Shown here: positions 1-5,021 of the stretch, in pieces | Numbering within the stretch: position 1 is the stretch's first letter | How the letters are laid out: the number at the start of each line of letters is the position of its first letter | From: Bacteroidales bacterium | GTDB taxonomy: Bacteria > Bacteroidota > Bacteroidia > Bacteroidales > UBA932 | Length of the DNA stretch: 5,021 nt | Assembly: GCA_016293535.1 (NCBI GenBank) | Contig: JAEDEB010000097.1 | Location: 1-5,021, forward strand | Reading direction: 5' to 3' | Position numbers and translations under genes: made by a program | Notes under the pieces: generated by a model | The model's input: only the letters and a program-made list of their open reading frames with translations | Told to the model about the DNA's origin: nothing | Database searches by the model: none

Positions 1-80
1 AACAGAAAGACGGCCCTCGATTCACATCGAAGGCCGTCAGCAATTCTAACCTAAAACTTAACCTATGAAAAAACTATTCG
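1..80 (-). ncRNA. Predicted short leader or small RNA between promoter and hairpin
   Basis: The promoter at 85-115 and the terminator-type hairpin at 9-38 bracket a predicted transcript of roughly 75-80 nt with no convincing ORF. The segment between them carries two copies of TAGGTTA on the minus strand (65-59 and 53-47), 12 nt apart. The RNA could be a stand-alone small RNA or an attenuated 5' leader of a gene left of the window. The left end is uncertain because the sequence stops there. I do not recognise a named RNA family. Confidence 0.3.
9..38 (-). terminator. Rho-independent terminator or attenuator hairpin, read leftward
   Basis: A 13-bp stem (arms 9-21 and 26-38) closes a 4-nt loop. 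The one imperfect position is C/A when read rightward but becomes an allowed U-G wobble in leftward RNA. In that direction the stem is followed by TTTCTGTT at the window edge. No T-rich tract follows on the plus strand. Both facts point to a leftward terminator. It could end read-through from the HAD operon and also stop or attenuate transcription from the promoter at 85-115. Confidence 0.7.
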
Positions 81-84
81 TTCG

Positions 85-115
85 CAAAGTTATGAATTTA
101 TTTATTCGGAACAAG
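85..115 (-). promoter_or_regulatory. Predicted Bacteroidota sigma-ABfr-type promoter, leftward
   Basis: Read on the minus strand, TAACTTTG lies at 92-85 and matches the TAnnTTTG -7 consensus of Bacteroidota exactly. CTTG lies at 115-112 in place of the TTTG -33 element, with a 19-nt spacer, which is the expected distance. Initiation would fall near position 80. The site lies in the noncoding gap after the HAD gene, so it should drive whatever follows to the left, beginning with the hairpin at 9-38. This is a consensus match only. Confidence 0.55.
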
Positions 116-133
116 ATTATCCGTAAAATATCA

Positions 134-832
134 TCACGAAACAGTGATTTTCGAAAGAAGTGCAGGCAATCCGGAGAATGAATCCAGGCAATGGAGCCGT
201 TCGGACACAGGCAATTCGGCTATCTCATGGACCCATACGCTCTCGTGAGGGATATGGATGGCGGTACCGCCGATTCCTATTACGGGAAGAATATCAGAGC
301 GGACCGAATTCCCGACCATGACCACATCCTCCGCCACGATGCCGTAGCGCGCAGCGACGGACAGATAGTCCTCCGGCGACTTGTCCATCATCACCTCTGC
401 CGCAAAGAAATACTTTTCCAGCCCCGACTTGCGGAACTTCAGAAGCTGCTCCTTGTTCTCTCCCTTGGTTGCGAGGACAAGGCGATATGTGTCCGAAAGC
501 AGAGCCAGAGTTTCCTCTACGCCGGTGAGAATCTCGAGCGGATGGAAACAGAGCCGCGTAATGATGTCCTTTACGGATTCATATACATCACGCGAAAGAC
601 TGCCGCCGCAAAGTTCGAGAGCCGCGTCGAGCATGCCTATGAAATAGGTCTTGGATCCGTATCCGAAATACGGTATGTTCCCCTCCTGTTTCTCCCAAAG
701 CAGATTCTGCACGTCCTCGAGCTTCGCATACGGGGCAAGGATGCGCGCGAACTCGGCCTCGGCCGCACGGAAATCGCGTTCGTTCTCCCAGAGGGTGTCG
801 TCGGCGTCTATGAATATGAACCTATTCCGCAT
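134..832 (-). CDS. HAD-superfamily (subfamily IA-like) hydrolase
   Basis: This 232-residue protein has all the haloacid dehalogenase landmarks. Motif I is DADDT at residues 9-13, with nucleophile Asp9 and general acid/base Asp11. Motif II is Thr122 in LATKG, motif III is Lys151 in DKSPED, and motif IV is VGNSVRSD at 173-180. A helical cap lies between motifs I and II (about 16-100), as in the phosphatase-like IA group. In motif IV the usual GD is GN, a variant I know from related HAD proteins, with Asp180 available for magnesium. It is probably a cytosolic phosphomonoesterase, but the substrate cannot be read from sequence. I chose the ATG at 830-832 because it begins just before the first beta strand (MRNRFIFID). 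An upstream ATG at 880 would add 16 unlikely residues and a 59-bp overlap. The chosen start overlaps the isomerase gene by 11 bp, suggesting translational coupling. No Shine-Dalgarno is visible. Confidence 0.88.
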   Translation of the reverse strand: MRNRFIFIDADDTLWENERDFRAAEAEFARILAPYAKLEDVQNLLWEKQEGNIPYFGYGSKTYFIGMLDAALELCGGSLSRDVYESVKDIITRLCFHPLEILTGVEETLALLSDTYRLVLATKGENKEQLLKFRKSGLEKYFFAAEVMMDKSPEDYLSVAARYGIVAEDVVMVGNSVRSDILPVIGIGGTAIHIPHESVWVHEIAELPVSERLHCLDSFSGLPALLSKITVS

Positions 833-1505
833 CTGAGCTCTCGGATTTCGAATCCCTCTTGACGGAAAGGATGCGGACATCCCTCAGCGGACGATCATAC
901 ATATCGACGGGAACGCTCGCAATCCTGTCGATGACGTCGATTCCCGCGACAGTCTCGCCGAAGACCGTATACTCGCCGTCGAGGTGAAGGCAGGCCATCT
1001 CGTCCTGGACGATATAGAACTGAGAGCCGCTGGAAGCCTTCTTCGGGTTTGCGCGATCGCCCATCCTCGCCGCCGCGAGAGCGCCTTTCTTGTGGTAATA
1101 CTCCGGCCTGAACTCCGCCGGAACCGTATATCCGGGACCTCCCTGGCCATAAAGTTCGACCTTCGAGCTGTCCCTGGTGTTAGGGTCTCCGCCCTGGATC
1201 ATGAAACCGTTGATTACCCTGTGGAAGAGAAGGCTGTCATAAAAATGGGAGTCGGCGAGCTTTGCGAAGTTGTCCCTGTGCTTCGGGGTGTTCTTGTAGA
1301 GTTTTACCTTGATCGTGCCCATGGTGGTCTCGATGTCGTAGACCGGCTCCTCGCAGGCCTGTACGCCCTGCTCCGCAACTGTAGTGTCCGTCATAACCGT
1401 TTCTTCTGTTTCTGTGTTTTCCACGTCCTGTGCGCCCTGGCGTCCCTTGCAGGAAAATAGAAGTGTCGCCGCGAGGCAGAGGAGAATTGCTGTAGATTTC
1501 TTCAT
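822..1505 (-). CDS. Cyclophilin-type peptidyl-prolyl cis-trans isomerase, lipoprotein
   Basis: This 227-residue protein starts with a lipoprotein signal: a basic MKK, a hydrophobic run at 6-18, and LFSC with the lipidated Cys19. An acidic, threonine-rich linker (about 26-52) leads into a cyclophilin domain at about 55-216. The catalytic core is visible: FHRVINGFMIQGGD at 94-107, with the key Arg96, Phe101 and Gln104; SQFYI at 161-165, with Phe163; and LDGEYTVFG at 175-183. Relative to human cyclophilin A, the Trp that governs cyclosporin binding is His174 and the active-site His is Tyr179. Both differences are unremarkable for short bacterial cyclophilins. It should catalyse proline isomerisation in the periplasm, anchored to a membrane. 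The residues after Cys19 (KGRQG) lack the acidic surface-export signal of Bacteroidota, so a periplasm-facing location is inferred. It lies 47 bp after the flippase stop with no clear promoter between, so the two are probably in one operon. Confidence 0.92.
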   Translation of the reverse strand: MKKSTAILLCLAATLLFSCKGRQGAQDVENTETEETVMTDTTVAEQGVQACEEPVYDIETTMGTIKVKLYKNTPKHRDNFAKLADSHFYDSLLFHRVINGFMIQGGDPNTRDSSKVELYGQGGPGYTVPAEFRPEYYHKKGALAAARMGDRANPKKASSGSQFYIVQDEMACLHLDGEYTVFGETVAGIDVIDRIASVPVDMYDRPLRDVRILSVKRDSKSESSDAE

Positions 1506-1552
1506 ATCGTTCTGTTGTTTTTGAAGATTGCTTTACATTGATGCCTGGTTAG

Positions 1553-3043
1553 TCACGCCTTTCCCGATCGGCGGAATCCAATATATACCAGGCCCATATA
1601 CCCGAGCAGCAGAATCGTTCCGACGGCGAGCGTCGCAACGGTCGGGAGATTGCAGAGCGAGGTCAGCGCCGCATGGGCCGCGTACATCAAGGCCGCGACG
1701 ACGACATAGAAAGCCATTGCCCTGTAATCATAAGGCACAGGATAATAACGCTGTCCGAGTATCCAGCTCAATACCATTGCGACCCCGTAACCGGCGAAAC
1801 CGCCCCATGCGCAGGCCATATACGCCTGGGAACTGTCCGCAAGCATTCTCACTCCGACCACATTGACCAGTATCATCACGGCCGCTCCGATTGCACTCAT
1901 TACCGCTCCCCAGAGGGTCCTGTCCGTAAGCTTGTACCAGAAGGACAGATTGAAATACACGCCCATGAATATCTCTGCGGCCATAACTACAGGGACGACC
2001 TTCAATCCGGCCCAGTAGCTCGGCTGTATGATGTGCCTGAGCAGAGGCATATAGAACATCACCGCAAGGAAGGCGAGCAGGGTGAATATGAGATAGTATT
2101 TCATCCCGTCCGCAAGGGTTCGGGGATTGTTGCGGTCGCGGCTCCCGTTGAAGACTATAGGTTCATAGGCATAGCGGAAGGCCTGGGTGAGTATGGCCAT
2201 TATCATCGCTATCTTTACGCAGGCTCCGTAGATGCCGAGCTGGACACGACCATCTTCTCCCGGAAGCAGATAGGGGAAAAGTATCTTGTCGGCCACCTGG
2301 TTGAGTATTCCCACAAGACTCAGAAGCAGGAGAGGCCAGGTATATGAGAGCATACGGCGGGCAAGCGCCTTGTCGAAGCCGTAGGCAATCCCCCGCAGTT
2401 CGCGCGCGAAGCCGATGAAGACCAATGCCGTGCATACGAGGTTTATGAAGAATATCAGGCCGACGCCGTTGTCGAACCGGGCCCATATCTCCGCCAGCGC
2501 CGGGACGGAATCGAAGAGTCGCGGCAGCGCGAGGAAAACCGCGAGGTTGAGGAGTATGTTCGGTATTATGAACGCGAACTTCAGAATCACGAACTTCACG
2601 GCCCTGTTCTGCTGCCTCAGACGGGAGAACATTATCGCCTGAAAGGCATCCATCGCGACGACAAGCCCCATGCAGGCTATGTATTCAGGATGCGAGGCAT
2701 ATCCCATAGCCTCGGAGACGAGCTTCAGCAAGCACAGGAGCAGAACCAGAAAGGCGAGGCACACTCCTCCGACCATACGCAGGGTCGTCCCATAGACCTT
2801 GTCGGGATTCTCACCTTCTTTGTTAGAAAAGCGGAAAAGGGTCGTCTCCATACCAAAGGTCAACAGGGCCAGCAGCAGGGCCGTATAACCGTAGAGATTG
2901 GTCACTATGCCGTAGCCGCCGCTCTCTGCCGCTATCTTGTAGGTATAGAGGGGAACGAGCAGATAATTGAGGAATCTGCCCACTATGCTGCTGAGGCCGT
3001 ACAGAGCCGTATCCTTGAGCAGCTGTTTCAGGGGATTTGCCAT
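1553..3043 (-). CDS. Polysaccharide/oligosaccharide flippase, MOP superfamily (Wzx-like)
   Basis: This 496-residue inner-membrane protein has 14 hydrophobic segments, at roughly 13-35, 45-68, 88-110, 120-140, 150-172, 193-212, 232-252, 268-290, 316-336, 345-369, 377-399, 408-430, 440-462 and 468-490. Fourteen helices and about 500 residues match the polysaccharide transporter branch of the MOP superfamily. So does the N-terminal pattern of a short amphipathic stretch, then LYGLSSIVGRFLNYLLVPLY. Such proteins flip lipid-linked sugars from the cytosolic to the periplasmic leaflet. No glycosyltransferases or other surface-glycan genes are nearby, so the cargo is unknown. It resembles the stand-alone flippase that many Bacteroidota keep among housekeeping genes. 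The ATG at 3041-3043 is supported by the family-typical N-terminus. A TAATTTTG box ends only 8 nt upstream of it, so the mRNA leader may be very short. It is probably the first gene of an operon with the isomerase and the HAD hydrolase. Confidence 0.88.
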   Translation of the reverse strand: MANPLKQLLKDTALYGLSSIVGRFLNYLLVPLYTYKIAAESGGYGIVTNLYGYTALLLALLTFGMETTLFRFSNKEGENPDKVYGTTLRMVGGVCLAFLVLLLCLLKLVSEAMGYASHPEYIACMGLVVAMDAFQAIMFSRLRQQNRAVKFVILKFAFIIPNILLNLAVFLALPRLFDSVPALAEIWARFDNGVGLIFFINLVCTALVFIGFARELRGIAYGFDKALARRMLSYTWPLLLLSLVGILNQVADKILFPYLLPGEDGRVQLGIYGACVKIAMIMAILTQAFRYAYEPIVFNGSRDRNNPRTLADGMKYYLIFTLLAFLAVMFYMPLLRHIIQPSYWAGLKVVPVVMAAEIFMGVYFNLSFWYKLTDRTLWGAVMSAIGAAVMILVNVVGVRMLADSSQAYMACAWGGFAGYGVAMVLSWILGQRYYPVPYDYRAMAFYVVVAALMYAAHAALTSLCNLPTVATLAVGTILLLGYMGLVYIGFRRSGKA

Positions 3044-3049
3044 ATATCG

Positions 3050-3081
3050 TACAAAATTAGTTTGTTTGAGTTAATTTTGTA
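3050..3081. promoter_or_regulatory. Divergent control region with inverted repeat and paired -7-like boxes
   Basis: TACAAAATTA at 3050-3059 is repeated in perfect inverse orientation as TAATTTTGTA at 3072-3081, with a 12-nt spacer and 22 bp centre to centre, about two helical turns. Each arm holds TAATTTTG, a perfect TAnnTTTG -7 box: one faces right toward the methyltransferase (3072-3079) and one faces left toward the flippase (3059-3052). Neither has a good TTTG at the -33 distance. The symmetry may therefore reflect paired promoters, a dimeric regulator's operator, or both. Confidence 0.45.
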
Positions 3082-3108
3082 TTACTTAACTTCACGTCAG
3101 CAATCTTT

Positions 3109-3819
3109 ATGGCAGAAAAGGGAAGACTTTATCTCATTCCGTCCCCGCTGGGCGACAATGACCCGGCAGAGGTCATTCCTGCACCCGTATTGAACTCCCT
3201 GAGCGGATTCCGCACCTTCGTGGTCGAGGAACTGAGGACAGCGCGGCGCTATCTCTCCCGCGCGGGCCTCAAGGGGCACATAGGGGAACTGGAGTTCTAC
3301 GAGCTCAATGAACATACGGACAATGCTACCGTCGAGGGCTATCTGCGGCTCTTTGACAACGGGAACGACGTCGCTCTCATTTCCGAGGCCGGTCTGCCCG
3401 CGGTTGCCGACCCTGGAGCCCAACTGACATCTCTCTGCCACCGCAACGGAATCGAGGTCATACCGGCCGTGGGACCGAGTTCCCTGATGATGGCCCTTAT
3501 GGCATCCGGGCTCAACGGGCAGTCCTTTGCCTTCTGTGGCTATCTCCCTGCCAAGACCGACGAAAGGAGGGCAAGACTCAGAGCCATAGAGAAACTCTCC
3601 GCAAGCACGGGACAGACCCAGATTTTCATAGAGACGCCTTACCGCAACGACGGGATGCTCGCCGAGATACTTTCGGTATGCAAGCCGACAACCCGTCTCT
3701 GCATCGCAGCCGACATCACGCTTCCCGATGCCTTCATCAGGACAAAGACCGTGGCTCAATGGGGCAAGAGCGGTCTCAGCATAGGCAAACGTCCCTGCGT
3801 ATTCCTGCTTCTCGCCTGA
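3109..3819 (+). CDS. RsmI-like SAM-dependent methyltransferase (tetrapyrrole methylase fold)
   Basis: This 236-residue cytosolic protein follows the RsmI motif order. GRLYLIPSPLGD at 5-16 aligns with the ATPIGNL opening, NEHT at 67-70 with the HEHN motif, and ALISEAGLPAVADPG at 89-103 with the SDAGTPxxSDPG loop at the SAM site. These are followed by VGPSSLMMALMASGL at 121-135 and FCGYLPAK at 142-149. RsmI 2'-O-methylates C1402 of 16S rRNA. However, the AEDTR motif is replaced by VEELR (39-43), and the protein is about 50 residues shorter than E. coli RsmI, lacking its C-terminal extension. Bacteroidota often carry a short protein of this kind beside a full-length RsmI, so the name RsmI should not be transferred and the substrate is unknown. 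No Shine-Dalgarno precedes the ATG, which lies just before the first strand. It is divergent from the flippase and convergent with tsf, with no canonical terminator of its own. Confidence 0.85.
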   Translation: MAEKGRLYLIPSPLGDNDPAEVIPAPVLNSLSGFRTFVVEELRTARRYLSRAGLKGHIGELEFYELNEHTDNATVEGYLRLFDNGNDVALISEAGLPAVADPGAQLTSLCHRNGIEVIPAVGPSSLMMALMASGLNGQSFAFCGYLPAKTDERRARLRAIEKLSASTGQTQIFIETPYRNDGMLAEILSVCKPTTRLCIAADITLPDAFIRTKTVAQWGKSGLSIGKRPCVFLLLA

Positions 3820-3824
3820 GACGC

Positions 3825-3907
3825 CGCGATGGACACCCTTGCCTTTGGCTGTAACCTTCCCACTATCAGGGCGGTTTGGGGACTTGCACCCATTAGACTG
3901 GGCGAAC
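3825..3907 (-). mobile_element. Remnant of a group IIC intron: 5' end of domain I only
   Basis: Read leftward, the stretch begins GTTCGCCCAG (3907-3898; intron consensus GUGYG...), then AATGGGTGCAAGTCCC (3894-3879), then GGTTAC, then GGCAAGGGTGTCCATCGCG (3843-3825). As I recall it, the Oceanobacillus iheyensis group IIC intron has the same blocks in the same order: GCCCGG, AUGGGUGCA, GUCCC, GUUAGCC and GCAAGGGUGUCCGUGGCG. The GCCCA/TGGGT pairing of the first stem is also possible here. The similarity stops after about 83 nt, 5 bp short of the methyltransferase stop codon. The remainder of domain I, the reverse transcriptase and domains V/VI are absent. Its 5' end lies 5 nt after the tsf terminator stem, where group IIC introns characteristically insert. 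The identification rests on remembered consensus, not a search. Confidence 0.65.
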
Positions 3908-3939
3908 AAAGAAGAGGCCGGCGTTTTCAGCCGACCTCT
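3908..3939 (-). terminator. tsf: Rho-independent terminator of the rpsB-tsf operon
   Basis: On the minus strand AGAGGTCGGC (3939-3930) and GCCGGCCTCT (3922-3913) form a 10-bp stem with one U-G wobble and a 7-nt loop, followed by TCTTT (3912-3908). It starts 41 nt after the tsf stop. Read rightward, the wobble becomes a C/A mismatch and the tail is not T-rich, so it serves mainly the leftward operon. It is also the apparent landing site of the intron remnant next to it. Confidence 0.8.
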
Positions 3940-3980
3940 ATCTGTATTCGTATCCCGCGGAGTATCCGCAGGAAGAAAAA

Positions 3981-4976
3981 TTACTCTGCGAGAGAGAACC
4001 TCTTCATGAGAACAACCTTTGCCTCTTTGTCAACAGCTGCAATGGTATCCTTCACGGAAGTCTTGCCGTCACCCATCTGGTATCCCTGCTCCTCGAGAGT
4101 GTTCTCCTTGAAGAACTTCTGGATACGTCCGTTGGCGATGCTCTGAATCATCTGCTCAGGAAGGTTTGCTGCCTTCTGCTCGGCAACTGTCTTCTTGATC
4201 TCACGAGCCTGTGCAGCCTGCTCTGGGGTAAGCCATCCCTTGGCGGTGTTGGACTCGATATGATCCTCGCTGTCAACGTGTGCAGGGTTGATGCCAGCCT
4301 TCTTGAGGGCTGCGTCTACAGCCTTCTGAATCTGCTCTTCCTTGGTCTTCTCGATGGCCACTGCACGCTCCTGCTCAACAACTGCTGCAGGGCAGTCAGC
4401 TGCGGAGATGGAAACAGGGTTCATCGAAGCCACCTGCATTGCCACACCCTTTGCGAGGTCAGCCGGAACTTCCTTGTTGAAACCTACAAGGGCGCCAAGC
4501 TTTCCGTTGAGCGAGTGGATGTAAGAGACGATGAAAGGAGCCTCCACGTATGCATAGTTGACAAGCTCGTGCTTCTCGCCTGTCTTGCCGGTCTGCTCGG
4601 TGATAGCCTCTTCCACAGTCCTGCCGTCAGCCATCTTGCTTGCCTTGAGTGCCTCGGCGTCAGCCGGGAGATTGGCAACTGCTGCTGCAAGTACAGAGTC
4701 AACGAGAGCCTGGAATTCTGCGTTCTTGGAAACGAAGTCGGTTTCGCAACCGAGGCATACCATTACGGCCTTGTTACCGAGAACTGCTGCACGTACAGCG
4801 CCCTCGTGGGTGTTGCGGTCAGCACGCTTTGCAGCAACGAGCTTACCCTTTTCGCGGATGATCTCCTGTGCGCGCTTGAAGTCGCCTTCAGCCTCAACGA
4901 GAGCTTTCTTGCAGTCCATCATTCCCGCACCGGTCATTTGACGGAGCTTCATCACGTCAGATGCTTTGATTTCCAT
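3981..4976 (-). CDS. tsf: Translation elongation factor Ts (EF-Ts)
   Basis: EF-Ts is the cytosolic guanine-nucleotide exchange factor that regenerates EF-Tu-GTP. The 331-residue product starts with the UBA-like N-domain, including the family signature LRQMTGAGMMDCKKAL at 11-26. The core follows with CETDFVSKNAEF at 77-88, where Asp80 and Phe81 correspond to the residues that wedge into EF-Tu and loosen magnesium binding. A second core element is HSLNGKLGALVGF at 154-166. It is longer than E. coli EF-Ts (283 residues), mostly because of an extra charged segment at about 208-272 (including KKAGINPAHVDSEDH). I remember this segment from Bacteroides EF-Ts, so it is a lineage trait and not a fusion. 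The ATG lies 20 bp after the rpsB stop in an A-rich leader without a Shine-Dalgarno, usual in Bacteroidota. By eye, codons such as GCA, GTT, CGT and CCT are more frequent here than in the neighbouring genes, as expected for high expression. Confidence 0.98.
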   Translation of the reverse strand: MEIKASDVMKLRQMTGAGMMDCKKALVEAEGDFKRAQEIIREKGKLVAAKRADRNTHEGAVRAAVLGNKAVMVCLGCETDFVSKNAEFQALVDSVLAAAVANLPADAEALKASKMADGRTVEEAITEQTGKTGEKHELVNYAYVEAPFIVSYIHSLNGKLGALVGFNKEVPADLAKGVAMQVASMNPVSISAADCPAAVVEQERAVAIEKTKEEQIQKAVDAALKKAGINPAHVDSEDHIESNTAKGWLTPEQAAQAREIKKTVAEQKAANLPEQMIQSIANGRIQKFFKENTLEEQGYQMGDGKTSVKDTIAAVDKEAKVVLMKRFSLAE

Positions 4977-4996
4977 TTTTTGTCTCTTTTAAAAAA

Positions 4997-5021
4997 TTAT
5001 TCCTCTGCAGGAGTTTCCTCT
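4997..5021 (-). CDS. rpsB: Ribosomal protein S2, C-terminal end (partial)
   Basis: Only the last seven codons and the TAA stop are inside the window, reading EETPAEE on the minus strand; the gene continues beyond the right edge. S2 is a 30S subunit protein, and rpsB directly upstream of tsf is one of the most conserved bacterial gene pairs. Bacteroidota S2 often ends in an acidic, alanine-rich tail, which this fits. The call rests mainly on synteny with tsf 20 bp downstream, since seven residues alone identify nothing. Confidence 0.75.

Noticed and set aside
133..148. Small hairpin ATCAC-N6-GTGAT at the HAD stop codon as a terminator
   Set aside because: The stem is only 5 bp and AT-rich with a poor T-tract; the 13-bp hairpin at 9-38 is a far better candidate.
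65..181. A 38-codon rightward ORF beginning MKKLFVRK
   Set aside because: It runs through the leftward promoter, overlaps the 3' end of the HAD gene on the opposite strand, has no visible domain, and its AT-rich start is explained by the leader and promoter sequence.
191..862. A 223-residue rightward ORF opposite the HAD gene
   Set aside because: It is a codon-bias shadow. The opposite strand carries all four HAD motifs.
1506..1552. Possible separate promoter for the isomerase gene
   Set aside because: No TAnnTTTG box with a spaced TTTG was found in the 47-bp gap, so read-through from the flippase is the simpler view.
3879..3894. GGGTGCAAGTCCC on the minus strand as a cobalamin riboswitch core or tRNA T-arm
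   Set aside because: The riboswitch GCCACUG block and later stems are missing, no tRNA cloverleaf can be drawn around it, and the neighbouring blocks agree with group IIC intron domain I.
3097..3909. A 270-residue leftward ORF opposite the methyltransferase
   Set aside because: It is antisense to a gene with clear motifs, has low-complexity Gly/Arg-rich content and no domain. Its first codons cover the noncoding intron remnant.
3957..3969. Hairpin GCGGA-GTA-TCCGC after tsf as a terminator
   Set aside because: The stem is 5 bp and no T-tract follows in either direction; the hairpin at 3913-3939 fits much better.

Overview
The window looks like a chromosomal housekeeping segment from a member of the Bacteroidota, most likely Bacteroidales. 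Four observations support this. EF-Ts carries the extended insertion near its C-terminal part that I know from Bacteroides EF-Ts. Promoter-like sites fit the Bacteroidota consensus (TTTG about 19-21 nt ahead of TAnnTTTG). The genes lack clear Shine-Dalgarno sequences. There is also a short RsmI-like methyltransferase of a kind common in this phylum. The GC content is moderate, a little above half by eye. I cannot name a genus.

Layout, left to right. Positions 1-115 are noncoding and hold a leftward promoter (85-115) followed by a strong leftward terminator-type hairpin (9-38). Together they predict a short RNA or an attenuated leader for a gene outside the window. Positions 134-3043 hold three leftward genes that are probably co-transcribed: a 14-helix polysaccharide flippase (1553-3043), a cyclophilin-type peptidyl-prolyl isomerase lipoprotein (822-1505), and a HAD hydrolase (134-832) that overlaps the isomerase gene by 11 bp. 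Positions 3044-3108 form a divergent control region with a perfect 10-bp inverted repeat whose two arms each contain a TAATTTTG -7-like box. The RsmI-like methyltransferase runs rightward (3109-3819). The leftward tsf gene (3981-4976) and the last codons of rpsB (4997-5021) form the familiar rpsB-tsf pair, ended by a terminator at 3913-3939.

The most interesting element is a noncoding stretch at 3825-3907, read leftward immediately after the tsf terminator. It closely resembles the first ~80 nt (start of domain I) of a bacterial group IIC intron. That class inserts just downstream of terminator hairpins, so the position fits. The rest of the intron, including its reverse transcriptase, is absent, so this appears to be a degraded scar. 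Apart from this, the window is ordinary core genome. I saw no CRISPR array, tRNA, rRNA, complete mobile element or defence system.
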